A stretch of 64,000 nt of DNA from Nicotiana tabacum (lineage: Eukaryota > Streptophyta > Magnoliopsida > Solanales > Solanaceae). The notes under the pieces were generated by a model. That model saw nothing but the letters and a program-made list of their open reading frames with translations. It made no database searches and was not told where the DNA came from. The position numbers and the translations under genes were made by a program. This document shows positions 1 to 10,367 of the stretch, in pieces (within the stretch, counting starts at the first letter, position 1; every line of letters starts with the position of its first letter). The DNA lies in contig NC_134096.1 of the NCBI RefSeq assembly GCF_000715075.1, positions 116,124,698 to 116,188,697 on the forward strand, in the 5' to 3' direction.

Positions 1-150
1 CTTATATTACTTGCCACCTTTTCTTGAGCCAAGGGTCTATCGGAAACAGCCTCTCTACCTTTCCAGGTAGGGGTAAGGTCTGCATACACACTACCCTCCC
101 TAGACCCCACATGTGAAATTATACTGGGTTTTTTGTTGTTGTTGTTGTTG
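1..150 (+). mobile_element. TS-type SINE, 3' part (cut by window edge)
   Basis: The segment has the body typical of the Solanaceae TS SINE (a tRNA-derived, non-coding retroposon): 'gagccaagggtctatcggaa', then 'ggtaaggtctgcatacacac' and 'ctagaccccacatgtg', and it ends in (TTG)n at 136-150 as this family does. The tRNA-like promoter half is outside the window. Family name is from recognition of these motifs. Confidence 0.8.
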
Positions 151-1546
151 GTCATTGCGCCATAAACCTGTGTAATCATAACTTGACATGGTCACAGGCT
201 TTTACTAAGATAAAGTCACCAATTTTACTTGTGCCCCTTGACCTTACACATAACCAATTACTGGAATTATGAAGGATTTTCTAGATCAGTAGTAGGTGGT
301 GCTTGTCATGGATATACTTGATTACCGAGAATTTTAGCACGAAAGGTAAAGCGTGCGGATGTAATACAATTATGGTACACAGGACATGATGATCTGATAT
401 TTGATTACGAGTGATCCTATTAAGCTCCTAAAGTAATTCAACGTAGGCATAATTCCAGTTATTGGTTATGTTTAACGTCAAGGGGCACAACTAAAATTGG
501 TATCTAGCATTTTGAACCCTGGTCTCTCGTGATTTTCACCGGGCAACATCGTGGCTTGTAGAATGACATACTAAATATGTTCTACTTAAGCATCTGAACA
601 TAATCTAGTTTATTTTTGTCATAAGGAACCTCTTATTTTGTTGACTATATATGTCAAATTGAGATATGCACAAATTTGTGTTTTTGTGTCTATTTCTTTT
701 CGTTGATTTAATAGATAACAAGAAATCTACATGTACCCCAATATTTCATGTGTCTAAAATGTGTGAGATTCTCTAGATTTTAGCTAGCTCGTCGATCAGT
801 CTGATAAGTATATAAATTGGTCATCAGTGATTCTAGCCTATGCATCTGAAAGAGATTAATCTGATCTGTCCTCACTTTTATTAAGAAACATGTTAATGAC
901 TTAGCAGTTAGCAGTACTGCTATGTTTAATACTTTTGAAGACTGGCTATATATGTTAGGATGTGTACTGACTGTAGAGCTGTGATTTCTTGTCGTGATTA
1001 TCCCAGCACATCTGTCGCTAAATCTGGAGGAATGAAATGGTAGGCCTTGAGAGGATTGAATACGATAGATAATTAAGTCTTTTATTTTCTGTTCCTCTTT
1101 AATTGATTGTCATCCTAATGAGAAAAAACTGATTTGTCTAAAGGTTCCACCACATCTTGCCTTGAGGAATATCTTATGGTAGTATTTGCCTTGACATGTA
1201 TGTAGTTCCGAAAACGTTAATAGAATTATGCACCTCATTTCGTGAAAGAATTATCTCGCGATGGGAATCCGAGTGTGATTTAGTAGTCAAAGAAGTGGGG
1301 GAAACCATGGAAGAATAAGATTCAAATTCCAACAGAGACAAAGAGAAAAAAACGCTAGATGATTTCTTTCTATTTGCATAAATTTTCGTGGTACAGTTAC
1401 CCAATGCATGTACTAATTGGAGGTAACATGTATCCGTCGAGATGCAAGCAAGTTGGCTTGGATACCACCATTATCCAAAAAGAGAAAGAATCATCTTGTT
1501 ATTGTTAATAACATAGGGATAACATTGCTGACCAACTTAATTGCAG
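151..1546. other. Non-coding DNA, probably intron of the S5 gene
   Basis: No plausible exon is seen. The stretch is AT-rich and holds only the inverted repeat at 219-500. Because the next feature starts with a splice acceptor, this DNA is probably intron or upstream sequence of the S5 gene. Earlier S5 exons were looked for and not found, so they lie left of the window. Confidence 0.45.
219..500. repeat. Imperfect inverted repeat, 53-bp arms (foldback/MITE-like)
   Basis: Arm 219-271 and the reverse complement of arm 448-500 match at nearly every position (a handful of mismatches) and enclose about 175 bp of non-coding DNA. Both arms contain the word 'gtgccccttgac' or its complement. No clear target duplication is visible at the outer ends. 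It may be an old foldback transposon; the family is not recognised. Confidence 0.5.
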
Positions 1547-1796
1547 ATCTGAGGGAGACTTTGGAGCAGCAAGGGTGATGCTTAGACCAGTAGCCCCTGG
1601 TACTGGAGTTATTGCTGGTGGTGTTGTGCGGATTGTTCTCGAAATGGCTGGCGTTGAGAATGCCTTGGGTAAGCAATTTGGGAGTAACAATGCCCTCAAC
1701 AATGCAAGAGCCACTGTTGTAGCTGTTCAACAAATGAGGCAATTTAGTGAAGTTGCTCAAGACCGTGGGATTCCTATGGAAGAACTATGGAAATGA
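1547..1796 (+). CDS. rps5: Plastid ribosomal protein S5 (uS5c), last exon
   Basis: uS5 is a small-subunit ribosomal protein at the mRNA entry/decoding side; this nuclear gene would encode the plastid form. A polypyrimidine-poor but usable acceptor 'attgcag' ends at 1546. The frame runs [14 protein letters not shown], then [11 protein letters not shown] and [13 protein letters not shown], the C-terminal uS5 fold with its conserved G-rich loop, and ends IPMEELWK before TGA at 1794-1796. That ending is typical of plastid S5 rather than bacterial or cytosolic S5. The exon starts in the third position of a codon, so upstream exons must exist outside the window. No frameshift or stop is seen, so this is probably the end of a functional gene. 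The internal ATG at 1575 is not the start. Confidence 0.85.
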
Positions 1797-1960
1797 AGAG
1801 TTTCTGTTGCTTTGATTTGTATCTTACAAGATTTTTGTAGATTTCAACTGGGATAGCTGCAGTGTACCTTTTAATTTTTCTGCAAGTGTTATTTGTTAAT
1901 TTTGATGTAAATTTCAAAATGCAGCCTTCTCGAACACGATGTATATAAAATTTCACAGTA

Positions 1961-1968
1961 GTTCTGGC
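1961..1968. repeat. hAT target-site duplication, left copy
   Basis: The 8-bp word 'gttctggc' at 1961-1968 recurs at 4051-4058, directly outside the ends of the hAT element. An 8-bp duplication is the hAT hallmark. Confidence 0.85.
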
Positions 1969-4050
1969 TAAGGCTGTCCAACGGGACGGGCCGTCCCGTC
2001 CCGTCCCGCGTCCCGTCCCACTTAATTCTAAACGGGATGGGCCCATGTTAAATGGGACACGGGATGGCCATTTCGTCCCGTTTGTTCCGTCCTATTTCGT
2101 CCCGTCCTGTGCTCCAATTGCAAAAATAGTTATTCCCAATGGCCAAAAACGTCTATAATTGGCCTCCACCCTCCCTCCCCTCAAAAAAAAAAAAAACACC
2201 CCTACCTCCCCCAAACTTTTAATATAACCCCTAAGTTTATTAAATTATATTTTGGCCCTATTTTTTTTTACTATAAATACCCCATCCTTCTTCATTTTTT
2301 CCCACAAAAATCAATCATTCCCTCTCAAATCTCTTGCATTCTATCTATATTATTCTCTCAATTTTCTCACTATCAAGTGATAAGTTTCAAGTATTTGTGC
2401 AAATTTTTAGAGCAACTTTCAAGTTTCAAATTAATTCGTCAAGTATTTGGAGCAATATTTTGGACAATTTCTTAATATATAATTTTTAATCACGGTGCAC
2501 TCGTTCCATTTTCTAATTTTAATATATAATTTTTGCGTATCATTTTAGTGCTTAATTTTTGTGTTTACTTTACGTGTTCTATTTTCGTATTTCATTTGTG
2601 TGTTTAATTTTTGTGTTAACTTTTTTAATTTAATTTCATATTTAAATTATGGCACCTACAAATGTATTTAGCTTTAAAAAAACTAGTAAAAAAAAGTAGT
2701 AAAGGTGAAAGTAGTTGTAATCCTAATCCTAGTCCTAATCCTAACCCGTCTCCTAGAATTAGAAAACATATAGATGAAATGACTCATGTTGATGAAACTT
2801 TATTTTTTCAACTCCCCGCATGTTATAATATTAATTTCGGAGAACAACTAGATCATGAAACTTTACAAAGACAATTTGGCAATGATATTTTTATTGAGGA
2901 CGAAGAGAATGAGGATGAAGAAAATGAGGAAGAAGATTTAGATGAAACACCCACTAGTCCCGCAACACAAGCTCCAACTCAGACTGAATCTCGGTCTGGA
3001 GCTTTACCCCCTGTATCTCCTGTAAGGAGTAAGCCTAAGGGTGAACGTCCCAAAACATCACTTGTATGAAAATCCTTGCTATTCCAACATTTTCAATAAT
3101 GGCCTGAGATATCCTTGCTATTCAAGCATCATCAGTAGCATCAGAGAGTGCTTTTAGCGCGGCAAGATTTCAAATCGGAGATCATAGACATTCATTAGCG
3201 GAGGACAACCTAGAGATTTCCGTATTATTCAGAGATTGGATTAATTCAGAAAGAAGAAATCTTGATTTTGAAAAATTAACCACTTGGGAAGAAGAAGAAT
3301 ACAATGAGATACTTAGCACTGGGAGCGATGACGGCATGAAACTCATGGAACATCAATCAACATTGCCAATTCCAGAATAGTGTCAGAGAGAAATTATACA
3401 TAAGTTATAACGAAGTTATATATGAGCTTACAAATATTAGTATGATAATTTGTAATTGGCTACTAAGAGGCCTAGTTCAAACAGAACCCTTCCTAGAAGG
3501 TGGTTGCGTAGATTAGGTGCTTTTCAAAAGAATTATATTTGTATGTGAGATTTGAAAGTTCTATTAATAAAATAAAAGGCTCTACGCGTTGAATTTTTTT
3601 TATGAATTGTCTTACACTCTTACTTAGTTACTTAATGGCTTGAAATTATATTAAATAAATTATAACTCTATTATAAATTTATAATTACTAGAATATTTCA
3701 TTACAAGTCTTTTGTTTTAATATTTTATAATTCTTTACTTAGTTTTCTAATTTTCGTTTAATTTTTAAGTTTATTAAATAAGTCAAAAAACTAGCCGTTG
3801 CAAACTTTAAAAACTTAGTCATTGTCAAAAGAATAGCCGTTGCCAAACTCAATGCTTAAATAATTATTTTTTTAAAAACGGCACTTAAGGCCCGCAAACC
3901 CGTCCCGTCCCGTCCCGTCCTGTCCCATCCCGTTTGTTAGCGGGACGGGATGGGCCTACCGTTTCGTCCCGTCCTGCCACCGTCCCGACTAAATATCGTT
4001 CCATCCCGTCCCGTTAATTTTATCTCGTCCCATCCCGTTGGACTGTCATA
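1969..4050 (+). mobile_element. Defective hAT transposon, 2082 bp
   Basis: The ends form imperfect terminal inverted repeats: left 'taaggctgtccaacggg', right end reverse complement 'tatgacagtccaacggg' (14 of 17 identical). They sit between exact 8-bp duplications at 1961-1968 and 4051-4058. Next to each TIR lie clustered 'gtcccgtccc' units (1990-2020, 2075-2110, 3900-4040), probably subterminal transposase-binding sites. The inside holds a broken transposase. The element lies about 170 bp behind the S5 stop codon, so it may sit in or just after that gene's 3' UTR. Confidence 0.85.
2649..3380 (+). pseudogene. hAT transposase remnant (N-terminus plus dimerisation domain)
   Basis: The first part from ATG 2649 opens MAPTNVFSFKKTSKKK, then meets a stop; a frameshift restores the reading at ~2696-3069 with NPNPSPN repeats, an acidic stretch (EDEENEDEENEEED) and RSKPKGERPKTSLV, which is where a BED-type zinc finger normally begins. 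A TGA follows and the whole catalytic core is missing. It resumes at ~3124 with ASSVASESAFSAARFQIGDH and LFRDWINSERRN, the C-terminal hAT dimerisation domain, ending at TAG 3378-3380. It cannot make an active transposase; the element would need help in trans. Confidence 0.8.
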
Positions 4051-4058
4051 GTTCTGGC
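4051..4058. repeat. hAT target-site duplication, right copy
   Basis: Exact second copy of 'gttctggc', immediately after the right terminal repeat. Confidence 0.85.
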
Positions 4059-4628
4059 CAACCCCCTAAATCTCTCCTGAACAAATGTCATTGGTAGGGG
4101 GCCTAATTATAGTGTTGAATATTAGTACTATGCGTCGATTTGGTATTTAGTTTCTGAAATATTGTCTATAGTACCTAAGACAATTTTCACCACTTACATT
4201 CTGTTCCATTTTTTCTTTTTTTTTTAAATGTAGAATATGACTTGAGCAATTTTATGTAAAAGTTGAACATTGTACAGAAATTAAAACCTCGAGATCACAA
4301 AACTATTCGTTGGACTTGTTGGAGTAGAAGAAAATTTTAGTGAGTATTTTCTAAATAAAAGTCAGTGATGTAGGTTAAAATTATGTAGTTGCTTAAAAGT
4401 AAAAAAAATTAATTCACGTCAAGATAGTATAAATTTAATTTAAGATAATAAGATTCGATAAACATATGTTTGTAAAAATTACTGTAAGCATTTTAATATT
4501 AAGAGATTTTTTTTTTGAATAGGATTAAAAATAACATTATATAGATCTAACGGGATAGAAGAAGCAGAAGTGCAATCTTGTTGCAAAATGGTGTCCGTTT
4601 TTAGTTGTGGTACTAGTGCCAAAAATTG

Positions 4629-4692
4629 ACGTGGGAACTGTACACGTGTCAAAAGATAGCAAGTATGTGGCACATACACCTCTAAACGTGGC
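4629..4692 (+). promoter_or_regulatory. Cluster of ABRE/G-box-like elements before the LEA-like gene
   Basis: Three ACGT-core elements lie within 200 bp of the ATG: ACGTGG at 4629-4634, ACACGTGTC at 4642-4650 and ACGTGGC at 4686-4692. Elements of this form bind bZIP (ABF/ABI5-type) factors and drive abscisic-acid and dehydration responses. The cluster fits the LEA-like product downstream. The match is seen in sequence; activity is inference. No convincing TATA box was found between it and the ATG. Confidence 0.5.
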
Positions 4693-4826
4693 AATTTCAA
4701 GAGACACCAACCCCTTCCTTCATGCAGTAATTCTCGAGAATACCGTGAAGAAAAGGAGCTAAAAGACCTCAGAATCATCTCAAGTACATTCAATTAACCA
4801 AAAAAGTAAAGGAAGGAGAAGCACAA

Positions 4827-5817
4827 ATGGCGTCCTTAACCAAAAAATCCATCTTCAACCTCTCCAAGGCCTTCCCAAATCGAGCCTCCTCTGTCTTTAT
4901 CGGTCGTCAAATCTGGAAGGTACGTCTTTTTATACTAGCTTGATTTAGTACAATTAAAGGTTACTAAACCAAGTTGGAGGATGTAGCATATACAGATTTA
5001 TAATGAGTACACGTGCATCTTGTGGTTCAGACTATAATATAATAGTATAATTAGCACTTTCCAAAAATATACATTTTTCGTGTGTCCATTGATATGTTAA
5101 ACTCTTGATCCGGCTTATTTACAAGGTTTAATTAGAGAGATGTTTAGTAGCGTTAATCTTAGGGATGATCATACAACTTTCAACTTTTGATATGGTGTAC
5201 GTACCTTAGCTATAAAAGTTGCATTCTTTAATTTAACAGAAAAGTAAGTCGACTATCCTTCTTTATATATTGTAGAGAATAGAAAGTAAAAGCATCAAAA
5301 TATATTAAATTTGACAAAAATCGAAAGTTGGATCGCTATTTATGAAATTAACTCTACATCATTACTAGTACTTAATTCTTTAGATTTTCAAACAAAGGCA
5401 CATGCTTATTTATGTTGTGATCTATGCATGCATATGGAAATATATTAAAAGGGAGGATATGTTGCAACAGAGGAGTCGTCGGAACCACCACAGCGCAGGC
5501 ACGAGAGGAACTACGGGAGCAGTGAAACGGGTGGTAAGGTATCTGAAATGGCTGATAAGGCGAAAGAAGTGAAGGATAAAGCAAAGGAAACAGCTCAAGA
5601 TGCTTGGAAGGCAATTGAGGATACTGCTGAAGAGATGAAAGGAAAGGTAGTGGGAGATGTAGATCCAGAGAATGTTCAAGATGAAATTATGGTGGAAGAT
5701 GAAAAAGAACTTAGGAAGAAGTTGGCTAAAGAACCAGGAGGAAAGCCTGTTGATGAAGATAAAGGCGTTGATTTGAATTGGAGACCCATTGTTGAGAAGA
5801 AACCACAAGCTTCTTGA
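4827..5817 (+). CDS. LEA-like protein (At4g13230-type), two exons
   Basis: Exon 1 is 4827-4919 (31 codons from ATG, MASLTKKSIFNLSKAFPNRA...), donor AAG|GTACGT; exon 2 is 5452-5817, acceptor AAAAG|GGAGGA, both phase 0, giving 152 residues. The N-terminus is rich in S, K, R and hydrophobic residues without acids, like a mitochondrial targeting peptide. Residues ~64-115 are an amphipathic, charge-rich, helix-prone stretch (MADKAKEVKDKAKETAQDAW) typical of small LEA proteins, hydrophilic chaperone-like proteins of desiccation. The tail DLNWRPIVEKK is conserved in the plant family annotated as 'uncharacterized protein At4g13230', to my recollection. The frame is intact and probably functional. Exon 2 alone also reads from an internal ATG at 5548, but splicing to exon 1 explains the upstream open frame better. 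ABRE-like elements upstream suggest stress induction. Confidence 0.75.
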
Positions 5818-5935
5818 AAACCATCTTTTTTGCTGTCTTTTTTAAGAATAAAAATAAAGCACAGTAGGACTTGTTAGTAGCTTTAAGTTTGTATTCCCAC
5901 TCCTCTAGATCAATTAATAAGAGACGACATGAGCC
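5818..5935. other. 3' flank of the LEA-like gene
   Basis: Short AT-rich stretch with 'aagaataaaaataaagc' at ~5844, a plausible polyadenylation region. The Tat retroelement LTR appears to start at 5936. Confidence 0.4.
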
Positions 5936-6581
5936 TGTATTTTAAAATATTGCGCAAGAAAATGTAAATTTTAAATTGTGTTTTTTTACCCGGAAAAACG
6001 GATAATAATTGTATTTAAATGTGGTTTTAAGGATATGCGGATTAATACAAATGATAAATCGTGATAGATGAGGCGGATAAAGAACGTAATAAATTGTTCT
6101 CGGGCTCACGATAATGAAGAACTTGGAATAGCAAAGAAAATAAGGGTATATTGCTTGTGTTTAATGAATAATCAGATCCCTTTTATATAATAGGGGAGTT
6201 CTACTCTAAGTACAATTTTTTATATAATAGGGGAGTTCTACTCTAAGTACAATTTCATATAAGGTAAAATTTTTTCGTTTAACTAATTACCGGATTACTG
6301 CCGTTACATGCCGAGATTTATGCCGTGATATCCGGTTGATTACGGATGTTACGGCCTTTTGTTGGTCATGCTCGATTGCTTGTTTGTGTTCTCCGAAGCC
6401 TTTAGGATTCGAATCGATCCCGGGGTCATGGCTCCGATATTTTCGAAGGCAGGCGTTTTGCCCCGGACCCCGGCTCGAGAGGTTCCTCGCCTCGATTCCG
6501 ATTCTTTGTCGTCACGTTTGTTGCTCCGTTTATTTCATCGGAAACCGAGGCGTCTCAAGGGCTCGGTTTTACCCGTATACA
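5936..6581 (-). repeat. Probable 3' LTR of the Tat element
   Basis: The segment starts TG (5936) and ends CA (6581). On its right lies 'tagtcccctcgtttctc', whose complement is a purine tract 'gagaaacgaggggacta', as expected of the polypurine tract next to a 3' LTR in minus orientation. The partner LTR is lost, so the limits are inferred and no target duplication can be tested. Confidence 0.55.
6181..6254. repeat. 37-bp tandem duplication inside the Tat LTR
   Basis: The block 'tatataataggggagttcta' with flanking bases occurs at 6184 and again at 6221, a 37-bp period repeated twice with virtually no change. It may be a duplicated regulatory block. Confidence 0.7.
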
Positions 6582-6768
6582 GATAGTCCCCTCGTTTCTC
6601 GGAGAGTAAGTTTACGACGAGAAACGACATGAGCACTTCGATTCCTTCTTCAATACGCCGTAATAGAAACGAAAAAAGATCCGAAACGTTCTGTCAATCG
6701 CGTCATAATGACTTCAAATGCGTGTCAGCCATCCTGCCGTCCTTGGACGCGAAACGGCGTGAAGCCCC

Positions 6769-6776
6769 TATAAATA
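6769..6776 (+). promoter_or_regulatory. TATA box for the antisense ORF of the Tat element
   Basis: TATAAATA inside 'gcccctataaatactcccct' with a pyrimidine-rich downstream stretch lies about 240 bp before ATG 7012. It would drive transcription on the plus strand, opposite to gag-pol. The match is good; activity is inferred. Confidence 0.5.
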
Positions 6777-7011
6777 CTCCCCTCCTTCATTCATTCTTAC
6801 TTTTGGCCAAGCTTCTACCTTCGAATCTTGAGGATATTATTGTTTTTCTTCATACCCCAACATTTTTACCTTCGTTCTTCAAGATTTCTCAACAAATTAT
6901 AAGTCTTTATTCATCTTCTACCCAAACCAGCACGCTTGATTTACTCAGTAAGCTTTTACCCTTCGTCTCCCAACCTTCCTTCATACTTTTTCAAGACTTT
7001 TCCAAATAACA

Positions 7012-7315
7012 ATGGCGAAAACTTCCAAAACCGTTCCTCAAAAGGTTGCTTCTTCTTCTACGCAGCTGTCCACCGAAGTCGAGGAGACCACCCCCGACGT
7101 GGTTGTCCTTGAGAGGTCCGCTCCGGGCGTGACTGCCAATGAACCGGCAGCCGAGCCCCCTGGGGGTGTTCGGCCGCGGACGATTTTAAGGTCGAAATGC
7201 CCTCATCGGTGCAAGGCCTATGCGAGGCCGTATCTAGGTATATCTGCTCCATCAACGAGGTTGTCCTTCCTGTGATTCGAAAGGACTGTGGTTGGGCGGA
7301 TAAGGACATAGTAAT
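7012..7315 (+). pseudogene. Tat antisense ORF, 5' fragment ('putative gypsy type transposon' domain)
   Basis: Starts MAKTSKTVPQK at ATG 7012, followed by a low-complexity acidic/proline region. A one-base frameshift near 7150-7175 moves the frame to one reading DDFKVEMPSSVQGLCEA, then SRYICSINEVV and RKDCGWADKD up to 7315. In Solanaceae this protein is found beside Tat gag-pol in antisense and carries the domain Pfam calls 'putative gypsy type transposon'. Its role is not established. The frame is cut at 7316 by the inserted long-LTR element; its 3' coiled-coil part reappears at 16878. Confidence 0.65.
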
Positions 7316-10300
7316 TATTACACCCCATGTTTTTGTACGTGAAAGTACGTCGTAAGTCAATTGATGTAAGCTTGAAAATGAGATCCTCTTTGAAAGTATA
7401 TAAAGTGATTTAATGATGTTACGTCCCATTTTCACAAGCCTTTAAGAGTTATCATTTGGGGACAAATATTTCTAAGGGGACATATTGTTACACCCCGTAC
7501 TTCAGACGTCATTGTCATAGGATTACAACTCAAAAAGGCCGAAATCCTTCTACAAGGATAAGAAAGGTTTACCGAAGTTTTAATTAAGTTAAGATAAATA
7601 TAAGACTTGTTAATCATGTTTTAAATAAGTTTAAAGTCATGATATGACTATATATGATGTTTGGATATGAAATATAAAGTTTGGGAAAATCGGATTTAAG
7701 TTGCGGAAAAACCGACTAAGTATTTGCCTTGTAATGAAGCTTTTTGAGCAATACATGTCGTAAGCTTTATAATGTCTTTTTGGGACATATTATATACAAA
7801 ATTGAAGTTCTTTGAGTCTAGTTTCTAACGCATTTAACCGTTTGTCGATACGATATCGGAGTAGAGAGATATTCGCATTTTCGCGAGACTGCGCAAGCGA
7901 CACCCATGGGACCCACAAAGGAAGGAAAAAATTTCAGCTTGTATTTAAGTCAATTCTCCGTCGTTTTAACTCATTCTTCTGGTCCAAAAAAGTTCCTAAA
8001 TCCTACTAAATTCTCTCCAATGGTTCCTCCATGATTCTAGGGTGAGAACCTAAGATGAAAACATGAATCCAACGCTAGAAATCCCGTGGTGCTTGATAGA
8101 TCGTAGTTCTTCGTCTTGTGGCTGTTTTGGAGGGTTCTTCAAAGGTAAGTAACCTCAGATTTCGTGTTGTTCTTGTTGATTAAGGTAATAATCAGTCACT
8201 CTTTCATATATATTAGATTTTCAAGGCGAACTACAAGTGTTTGCACACCAACTTGAACACCAAAAGTTGATTCAAGAAGAGAATACAACACCTATAGTGT
8301 TGTGGTGTTATTGAGGATAGTTGTGGGTTGTGCTTGGCTGACATTTCGTGTTGTTTCTACTGTTTAAGATGAGTATAAAATCCTACTACATGTACTTGAA
8401 GTTGTTTGTGTGTTGGTTGAGCAAAATACTACAAAAAGAGACTTGAAATAGTTTGAGATGTTATGGGTTTTAATGGATTGTTTTGAAAAGGTTATTTTCA
8501 TGAACTATAAATGTCTGGAAAATGGGGGAAAACAACTCGATTATGATATGGTTTCTGTTGTTATGCATGTCTATATGTTTATCAAGTGAATTGGTGAAAG
8601 AAGCATACAAAACATGAGATTGGACGTGAATATTAGCTTAAGTCACTTCTATGGTGTTGTATTGCCATTGAGGGCTGTTGTAAGCTAAATATAACTTGGA
8701 TTTTGACTTGAGGCTACTGTAGGAGGTATGTATATTGTGTTCTTGCATGTGCTTAAGGTTATCTTGACATTCATTAAGTTAAATGGATGAACTAGACATG
8801 AACTAGTAAATAAAGTTGCTAATTGAGGATAATTGGAGTTGTGGATTATTTTCTTTGTTATAAATATATGGTATAAGGCAGAAATCATTGATGAATGACT
8901 TCATTATCATGTTAATGATACTAGTAAGTTAAAGTAATAAGTGTATAAGGGGTGATATGGGGTATACGGATTCCAATTGGGCTTGTAACTCGGCGTGAAG
9001 TAGTTGTGACTTATTTTTGTTATATGGTGTCTTGTTATTAATAATTATGTATTGCTGGATTTCTCTGATCATTGTTGTTGGTATATGGTATTGGAGAAGT
9101 CTCTTGTTACAGGGGAGATATTTTCCAAATTTACATAAACGAGCTACTAGTTTAAGTTACGGACTTAGTCTTTACTCAACACTGATTTTGAATCTCCTTA
9201 TGCTATGGTAGATTGAGTTGAGTTGTTTGAAGAATTGCTTGGAAGGTATTAAGGACTCAATGGAGTTAAGGTATGTTAAGGCTATCCATTCTTTCCTTTT
9301 GGCATGATCCATATGTTACAAACGAAACGTGCAACGCGAAACTTTCATAAATGAATCTATTCATAGAAGTACTAAGGGTTCCTATGTTCTTGATTCCCCA
9401 TGTGTCCTACTATCATATCGTCTGTTCATGGGTCTTATGAGGTATATTGATCTTATTAACGTATTTCTTATGCATTTCGTTCATTCATACATGTACATTG
9501 ACACATGATCAGATAGTGTTATATACACGTATATTATATGTATATGGGATATGAGAAAAGTTTATGGCGTTATATATGCACCACCACCTGATAAGCTGGT
9601 ATACGTTGATGATTTTACCCACAGTGGCCGAGATGATATGATGGGATGCCCTCAGAGGCTGGATGATGTTTGTCACCACCCAATTTTCTCTCTGTGTGAC
9701 GTCGTGACGCACATGCATGACATTATAATTTTTTCATGATTCACAGAGCTATTCAAAATTATAGGTTGAGTTCTGTACTCCATGTTTCTTTCATGTCTTT
9801 TATATACTACTGTCATGCCTTACATACTCGGTACTTTATTTGTACTGACGTCCCTTTTGCCTGGAGACGCTGCGTTTCATGCCCACAGGTCCCGATAGAC
9901 AGGTTGAGAATCCTCCTAGTAGGCTACCAGCTCAGCAGAAGGTGTTGGTGCACTCCACTTGCTCCAGAGTTGCCTATCTAGTCAGTATGATTTGGACATG
10001 TATTGATTGGTATGGCGGGGCCATATCTCGAACTTTATGATATTTATGTACTCGTAGAGGCTTGTAGATAGATGTCATGTATATGGATACCTGTATGGCC
10101 TTGTTGGCCTATGTTTTGAGTATACAAATGATCATGTCGGCCTTATAGGCCGTATGTCGTATGCATAAGTTTCTATATCATGTTGGGTCATCACATGTCG
10201 AGTATTCTCTTATGTTTAATTCTAGTTATCTCATGACTGCCTTTCCGGTTCATTTACCCATGATAGTATGATAAGAAGGATACGTTACGTTGTTACTCGG

Positions 10301-10351
10301 TTGAGTTAGGCACCGGGTGTCCGTCGTGTCCCTACGGTTTGGGTTGTGACA
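7316..10351 (+). repeat. 5' LTR of the long-LTR element
   Basis: Homology to the right copy begins at 'ttacaccccatgtttttgta' (first bases TA here, TG in the right copy) and the LTR ends 'gggttgtgaca', just before the primer site. A second 'ttacaccccgtact' start lies 173 bp inside, in both copies, so the LTR seems to carry a duplicated 5' end. Many base differences from the right LTR indicate an old insertion. Confidence 0.75.
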
Positions 10352-10355
10352 AAAG

Positions 10356-10367
10356 TAGTATCAGAGC
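10356..10367 (+). other. Primer binding site (initiator tRNA-Met-like)
   Basis: 'tagtatcagagc' differs by one base from TGGTATCAGAGC, the complement of the plant initiator tRNA-Met 3' end, and lies 4 bases after the LTR. Confidence 0.75.

Noticed and set aside
5422..5808. Minus-strand 128-codon ORF at the LEA-like gene
   Set aside because: It is the complement of the spliced, protein-like plus-strand frame; hydrophobic composition is a mirror of the acidic/basic helix.
6629..7009. 126-codon plus-strand ORF before the Tat antisense ORF
   Set aside because: It spans the TATA box and leader of the antisense ORF, has no recognisable domain and a composition like non-coding DNA.
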